Source: Oncomelania hupensis
Lineage: Eukaryota > Mollusca > Gastropoda > Littorinimorpha > Pomatiopsidae
DNA length: 64,000 nucleotides
Reading direction: 5' to 3'
Assembly: GCA_036898135.1 (NCBI GenBank)
Contig: CM072513.1
Location: forward strand, 86,952,008 to 87,016,007
The position numbers were made by a program, and so were the translations under genes. Positions 57,333-64,000 of this stretch are shown piece by piece. Position 1 is the stretch's first letter. Every line of letters begins with the position of its first letter. The notes under the pieces are model-generated. The model was not told where the DNA came from, did not search any database, and saw nothing but the letters and a program-made list of their open reading frames with translations.

Positions 57333-57364
57333 CTTAATCATGTGGTCGCTGTGGTAAACAAACG

Positions 57365-58110
57365 TAATTTTTTTCTATTGTGTGCATTTTAATGTATTTG
57401 TAATTTGTATTTCCATTTTCTATTTATGCCTGCTCACGTGTGTAGGTTTTGAAAAAGTTGCACCACAAACAACTACATTCATTTAATTTGCATTAAACAA
57501 TTATAAATGAAAAACACGCTATACAAGCCCTGTGGAAGCAAGGGTGGGGCTGGGTAGTGGTTATACGGTACGGTGAATGTTGTTGTTGTTGTTGATGATG
57601 ACAATGATGATGACGATGATGATGATAATGATAATGATGATGATTGTGATGCTGTTGCTGCTGATTACGTTAAAATGATTGTGATGTTGCTGCTCCTGCT
57701 AATTATGATGGTGATGATTGTGATGCTGCTGTAATGGAAAATCAAATCAAAATTCTAAATTTAGATCAGTTAAATCGTAGACACCACTTCCCGCAACGAA
57801 CGATGGCAGCTGTGTGTGCGCGTGTGTTTGTGTGTGTGTGTGTGTGGGTGTGTGTGTGTGTATGTGGGTGTGTGTAAGTGTGTGTGTGTATGAATTACGT
57901 GACAAATTTTATCAAATTGTTATCAGGCTGTAAAGCAACCAGCACGAGATAAGAGAAGTAATCAGCGTTCCGGGAAGAGAATTATCTCTGACTTCATGGT
58001 CACTCACTGTTACGAGCGTACGTGACCTTACTGCCACGTCAGTTTTCCCACCCCATCACCCATGTCCCCCCCTCCCCTTACCCCTCCATACCCCACTCTT
58101 TCTTGCTGTC
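57365..58110. other. No gene; GAT/GCT and GT runs
   Basis: A degenerate GATGAT/GCTGCT tract at 57585-57730 and a GT run at 57820-57890. No exon is recognised. Confidence 0.5.
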
Positions 58111-58111
58111 G

Positions 58112-58436
58112 TTGTGATGATGATGAATATGATGATGGTGATGAATATGATGATGAATATGATGATGATGATATGATGATGATGAATATGAATATGATGA
58201 ATACGATGATGATGATGATGATGAATATGATGATGATGATGATGATGATGTGATGATGATGATGTGATGATGATGAATATGATGATGATGATGTGATGAT
58301 GATGAATATGATGAATATGATGATGATGATGATGAATATGATGATGAATATGATGATGATGAATATGATGATGATATGATGATGATGATGATGATGATGA
58401 ATATGATGATGATGAATAAGAAGATGATGTTGTTGT

Positions 58437-58520
<84 letters not shown>
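58112..58520 (+). repeat. (GAT)n array with GAATAT breaks
   Basis: GAT blocks repeatedly broken by GAATATGATGAT and one TGATGTGATGAT form, then about 27 pure GAT units. Confidence 0.95.
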
Positions 58521-58521
<1 letters not shown>

Positions 58522-58799
58522 TTAAACCATACCTTAACACAACTATACGGTCTAAAAATCAAGTAGTAAGCACGCAGTGACGACCAAGAAAGCATGATGC
58601 GCCAATGACACGAAACGAGTAAGGTTTACTAAAGATTTTGCATACGCTCTAGGCCACTATAAACTAGAGTTTGCAAATAAGGTGAAGGCGCAGGAACAGA
58701 GTACAAGTTAACTATTTATTCTGAAATACCAAGCTTTTTCTTCATGGCATCTAGTTGCTCCTTCGTCCTAATAGTCTACCTTCTTCCAATAATTAAAAA

Positions 58800-59492
58800 A
58801 ATTCATCAAGGTTACTAGGTACAGATTTGAATTTAAATGCTTTCATTATAAAATTGTCTTTTCCTTATATCATTGAACCTTTAACCTACATATATAATGT
58901 GTGCATTGATCAAAGTCAGTTTCCTTCAATATTTAAAGAAGCTATAGTGATAACTTTACCTAAAACAAGTAGCCTAATACTTCAGCTCTTGACAACTTTC
59001 GACCAATTCCCATTCTGTCTGTACTATCTAAGCTTCTGGAAAGACATATTCACATTAACCCTTTTATGAAATATTTAGAAAATAACGCTGTTTTTCATCC
59101 TTTTCAGTCTGGCTTCAGACCTAAACACTCTTGTCAAACAGCACTCGCACATATTTGTGATGTTTGGCTTAATGCTATAAACAAGCAAGACATTGTAGGG
59201 GCAGTTTTTCTTGACCTCAAAAAGGCATTTGACCTACTTAGCCATAACATCTTAATGAATGTTCAAAATCAAACACGAAGAAACACTTGCATATCTTAAT
59301 ACATTTTTTACGAAGCCAGTTGGTGTGCATAGACTTTATAATTATAAACTACCCCTCGCTCGCATTGATTTATACAAAAATAGCCTATCATTTAATGGAG
59401 CTAGTGTATGGAATTCTCTCCCTCTGGAGTGTAAACATTGCGGCACCCTGTTTTCTTTCAAATGTAAAATATGTAGGCATCTGTTAAATTAA
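58800..59492 (+). pseudogene. Internally deleted LINE (Jockey/CR1-like)
   Basis: The first part carries RT motifs: LTYIYNVCIDQSQFPSIFKE, IVITLPKTSS, FHPFQSGFRPKHSCQTALAH and VGAVFLDLKKAFDLLSHNIL (to about 59253). The sequence then jumps to the protein's C-terminal end, NTFFTKPVGVHR and NYKLPLARIDLYKNSLSFNG, ending ASVWNSLPLECK and a stop at 59490. The RT palm with the FADD box and everything between is missing, so it is an internal deletion and not a 5' truncation. An (ATTT)n/(ATT)n tail follows. Confidence 0.8.
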
Positions 59493-59544
59493 TTATTAAA
59501 AGTTATGTATAATAACATATATGAAAACACAGTCATTCATGTTT

Positions 59545-60965
<1,421 letters not shown>

Positions 60966-61017
60966 ATCATAATGACAATGAGAATAAAAATGCACAGTCG
61001 CACATGTATATAATTAC

Positions 61018-61018
<1 letters not shown>

Positions 61019-61088
<70 letters not shown>
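61019..61088 (+). repeat. (AAT)n microsatellite
   Basis: About 23 AAT units, abutting LINE fragment G. Confidence 0.96.
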
Positions 61089-61277
61089 CCTATCCTATCC
61101 TATCCCGTTACTCGGAGGTCGTAGGGGCACCGCAGATGATCGTTTAACCAGCGTACTCCATTTTTCCCTGTCAGGAACCTTGATTGTTTCGCTCGGTGTC
61201 AAACCAGTTCATTCTCGAATGTTGTCCTCCCACCTCTTTTTCGGTCTCCCTCTTCTTCTACCTCCTTGCACTTTGCC
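61089..61277 (-). mobile_element. (GGATA)-tailed LINE, 3' fragment G
   Basis: Minus-strand copy of the last part of the LINE (KKRWEDNIRE, then a tail with GGATA units at 61089). It is inserted at the edge of an (AAT)n tract, so the target duplication cannot be told from the repeat. Confidence 0.88.
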
Positions 61278-61468
61278 TGAAAAAAAATTTTGTAAAGGGC
61301 AAATCCATACAAACCGTTTGCTCCAATCGCTCGCCAGCCTTTCAACACACATGTAGTCGCAATGATAAATAATTTGATATGACCTAAAAACCTCAGGAAG
61401 AAACTTTAATCACTGTAGACCTATACATAAAGCCAATAATGTATTATTTAGTCCAACAATTTAACTTG
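61278..61468. other. No feature seen
   Basis: Nothing recognised. Confidence 0.4.
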
Positions 61469-61720
61469 TCCCTCCGACGAAGCTCATTGGTAGAGCGTTC
61501 GCCTGGCGCACCGGTGATCCAGGTTCGAATCCCGTGGTGCCGGCCAAGATAAAGGTGGCCATTGTTTTCTGTCCTTCTAGGTAACATAAGATAAGACCAC
61601 TTTTAACACTGATTGCTCTGGTGGTTCAATGTTGATTTAGGGCGCTATCCCCTCCTCATAGGACTGGTTATCCCCGTCTGCCGTAAGGCCTATGGTGGAC
61701 ATGGACGTTACGATTCAATG
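61469..61720 (+). mobile_element. tRNA-derived SINE family A, copy 2
   Basis: GAAGCTCATTGGTAGAGCG (A box) and CCAGGTTCGAATCCCGTGG (B box) head a body with GATTGCTCTGGTGGTTCAAT and GGTTATCCCCGTCTGCC, the same as the SINE at 2737-2968. The end GGACGTTACGATTCAATG matches too. It is more diverged than the head suggests; no duplication is clear. Confidence 0.82.
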
Positions 61721-62230
61721 TTCATTCATTCTTTCAATGGAACATTCTAGACCCAGTTCTTTCTTGAGTGCTGTACATTTTGTAGAACCATTTCTCAAAC
61801 CCACTTGATTTTTATCGATTGTTATTGTTAAAATAACTTATGTTATTTTTTCTACCATTATTCTTCTATCAATGTCGAAATAAAGTCGGTGAAGTTCGTT
61901 GCTCTCTCAAAATATATTTATAATTTTCGATGTGTTACAATTTTTTCTGACTTATTTTTTTCCTCTTTTCAGATTTCTTCAAGTATTACATAAATGAAGT
62001 TCAGTGACCTCGGAAACATTAATATCTAGTTCATTGATTAGTTTACTGGTCTCGCAAGTATTGTTATTTTTAACATATTTTAACATATCTTAACATGTTC
62101 TTATAATTATGTGGTATAAGTGTCCCAACTATCAGTGCATTTAGTAAAGATGTTATCTATTAATAAATTATTTTGAAAAGTTTTTGTTTGCACTGAAATG
62201 CGTAGTTGTATGATCTCACAGTTATAGCAG
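61721..62230. other. No gene recognised
   Basis: AT-rich with no signal. Confidence 0.45.
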
Positions 62231-62235
62231 GCACC

Positions 62236-62280
62236 AAAGCACGCGCGTGCGCGCACAACACACACGCACGCACAAACACG

Positions 62281-62332
<52 letters not shown>

Positions 62333-62430
62333 TAGCCTATTATTATATACACATCAAAATAACACACAAAAACTTGTGCGGGTGCGCACTCACACACACA
62401 CACCCGCACACACACACACACACACACGCG
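62236..62430 (+). repeat. (CA)n-rich tracts
   Basis: Three CA blocks with CGCG interruptions. Confidence 0.94.
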
Positions 62431-62830
62431 CACGTACATCCCCCTCCCCCCTTCCCACACACGCGGAATGACGTGTCTCTCAGTCAGGAGTTCTGAAGGG
62501 AGATCAATCGCACCAACACAGGCACGTGCGCTGATAACAAACATTCCCATCCTACAAAAACAATACTACATACGGGTCACGTCGTCAGGCTACTACAAAC
62601 GGGTCACGTCCTAGACCGCCATCGTGGCAGGTTTGAGACCTTCGGTCATACAGATGAACCTTCCAAACGGCTGATCGCGTACGTACGACTACACGCCATT
62701 CTGTAAGGAATCATCAAAGTCTCCAATACTCCGCACTTTGATGGCATTCCAGAGGTAGTCTACAGAAATTCTTAAGGCAGCCGAGTACACAATCCTGGGA
62801 ATGGGCTCATGGGGAGAATGAACCTAGTGC
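62431..62830. other. No gene recognised
   Basis: GGGTCACGTC occurs twice (62574, 62599). No exon is recognised. Confidence 0.45.
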
Positions 62831-62834
62831 TTTG

Positions 62835-62925
62835 CTGACGAGTGTACAGATGTAATCCTTGCGATGGAATGCATGCGTGCACACACTACACCTCGGTTTA
62901 TACTCTCATTCTTAAGGTATTTGTT
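62835..62925 (-). mobile_element. SINE family C core fragment
   Basis: GATGGAATGCATGCGTGC and ACACCTCGGTTTATACTCTC match the core at 28150-28195 in the same orientation. Confidence 0.55.
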
Positions 62926-63650
62926 GGGGTTTTGCTCTTTCTTTCAAGGACTGATTTTCATGAAGTAGAGAGTGGGGGGGGGAGGGGGAGTAGGGGGGGG
63001 ATAGATGGCCCAGATGTTAAGCTGTCGGTGTTCGCCATTTTTGTGTTTTGGGTGAATGGTGCATGTAGTTCAGACTTTTGATTTTGTGTATTCTTTACGT
63101 ATTGTTTGTAATGCTTTACTTGTTTCCTTGAATAAAGGCTTCAACCAAGCAGCTCAAGCTTGTGTGTGTTTAAACCATTCTTTGACATTTTCTGTCCAGC
63201 ACTTTCCTGCAGGAGTTACAGCTTACTCTCAAAGTCTCACATGCTCAGTTTGCGCTTCAACGTACTTAAACTCTTTATGTAAAAGGGGGTTAGGGATGAT
63301 AACAACAAGAGGCCATCAACGACCTCAGACGACTATATAGTGCTCTTTGAAACCGTCCAAAGTGGAATAATGTCAGTCAACATTAACAAACACAATCACG
63401 CGTGCCTATGATGCACATAAAGCGACGGTTGTTCTGTAGGGTTACCGTGGATAACATTAGTGTTGCATTCATTTAAGTTAAAAAATAATGTAATTGACAA
63501 TTTCTCACCAACACTGATGACAGATTGACCAATATGAATTCAAAATGCTACTTTGAACACTTGTAACCCAGGTAAGTTCCGGCCACGGAAATATACCCAA
63601 CGGACACTTGCCCCTTCTCTCCCACCCCGGTCCACATGGTTGAGCTCAGT
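62926..63650. other. No gene recognised
   Basis: A G-rich patch at 62970-63002. The frame at 63056-63340 lacks known motifs. Confidence 0.45.
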
Positions 63651-63654
63651 CGTC

Positions 63655-63785
63655 TGGCATAACAATAGTCGCCCAAACGCTGCTAGTGAGCGGCTTGAGG
63701 TAGATCCTGTATTAGCCAGCGCCTTGAGCAGCTCTCGAGCCGGAAAAGCGCCCTGTAGGAATGATATAATACACAATGAAATAAA
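63655..63785 (+). mobile_element. SINE family C tail fragment
   Basis: GGCTTGAGGTAGATCCTGTA, TTAGCCAGCGCCTTGAGCAG and GGAAAAGCGCCCTGTAGGAA. This is the tail module with a diverged end. Confidence 0.65.
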
Positions 63786-64000
63786 CAATAAGACGTGTGA
63801 ATATATTTTTTCGGTTGTTACCGACGTTGTTTTTGTCATTTGTGAAGAAGAGAGCAAACTTCTGGAAAGCTCTAAACAAAGACTATTTAAATCTGCCAGT
63901 TTTATATCAGAATGATTATTGTATCAGTATATTATAATTATTTTAGTACATGATGTCTGCAGCGCGTTTCTATCGGGATCTACACATATACGCGTGAACC
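63786..64000. other. No feature seen
   Basis: Nothing recognised to the window edge. Confidence 0.4.

Noticed and set aside
56550..57357. Poly-Ser/Leu/Phe ORFs
   Set aside because: Translations of the CTT array.

Overview
This window is animal genomic DNA, most likely from a lophotrochozoan and plausibly a gastropod mollusc. The grounds are many long microsatellites, several kinds of 5'-truncated non-LTR retrotransposons, several tRNA-derived SINE families with LINE-like tails, a THAP9/P-element-type transposase relic, and no prokaryotic gene organisation. The species assignment is inference. No complete host protein-coding gene can be read here. Most long open frames are low-complexity repeats read in translation.

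Layout. 0-5 kb: a hAT-type transposase tail, a dispersed repeat (family X), a decayed P-element transposase split by a SINE, a LINE 3' fragment, a class II tRNA-like SINE, and a small inverted-repeat element carrying telomere-like repeats. 5-12 kb: a SINE, a dispersed repeat (family Y) with a nested LINE fragment, three LINE relics and large trinucleotide tracts. 12.3 kb: the best host-gene candidate, a coding exon with a good acceptor, start codon and donor. 12.5-23 kb: microsatellites, one more LINE and SINE pieces. 23.1-24 kb: a short hAT element with a BED-finger ORF. 26-27.4 kb: a young LINE copy broken by a poly-C tract. 28-34 kb: SINE pieces, repeat X copy 2, a 44-bp minisatellite and a 690-bp inverted-repeat element with a nested 5S-like SINE. 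34.8-41 kb: two GC-richer promoter-like segments with candidate minus-strand first exons, the second telomere-repeat element and three SINEs. 41-49 kb: SINE and LINE ends, a 24-bp minisatellite and repeat Y copy 2. 49.3-53.3 kb: a 48-bp satellite interrupted by a 2.6-kb LINE. 53.3-64 kb: quiet sequence, a 68-bp LINE insertion with clean duplications, another 5S-like SINE, large CTT/GAT/ATT tracts, an internally deleted LINE, further SINEs and a CA tract.

The main story is retroposition. One LINE family with a (GGATA)n 3' tail has seven copies. Five of these have recognisable target-site duplications, and one insertion has an empty site in a paralogous repeat. A SINE with a tRNA-like A box and a 5S rRNA-like box C has three copies, each with a 12-13 bp duplication. 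Two inverted copies of a small terminal-inverted-repeat element carry internal TTAGGG-type arrays. All alignments were made by eye, so percentages and family names are approximate.
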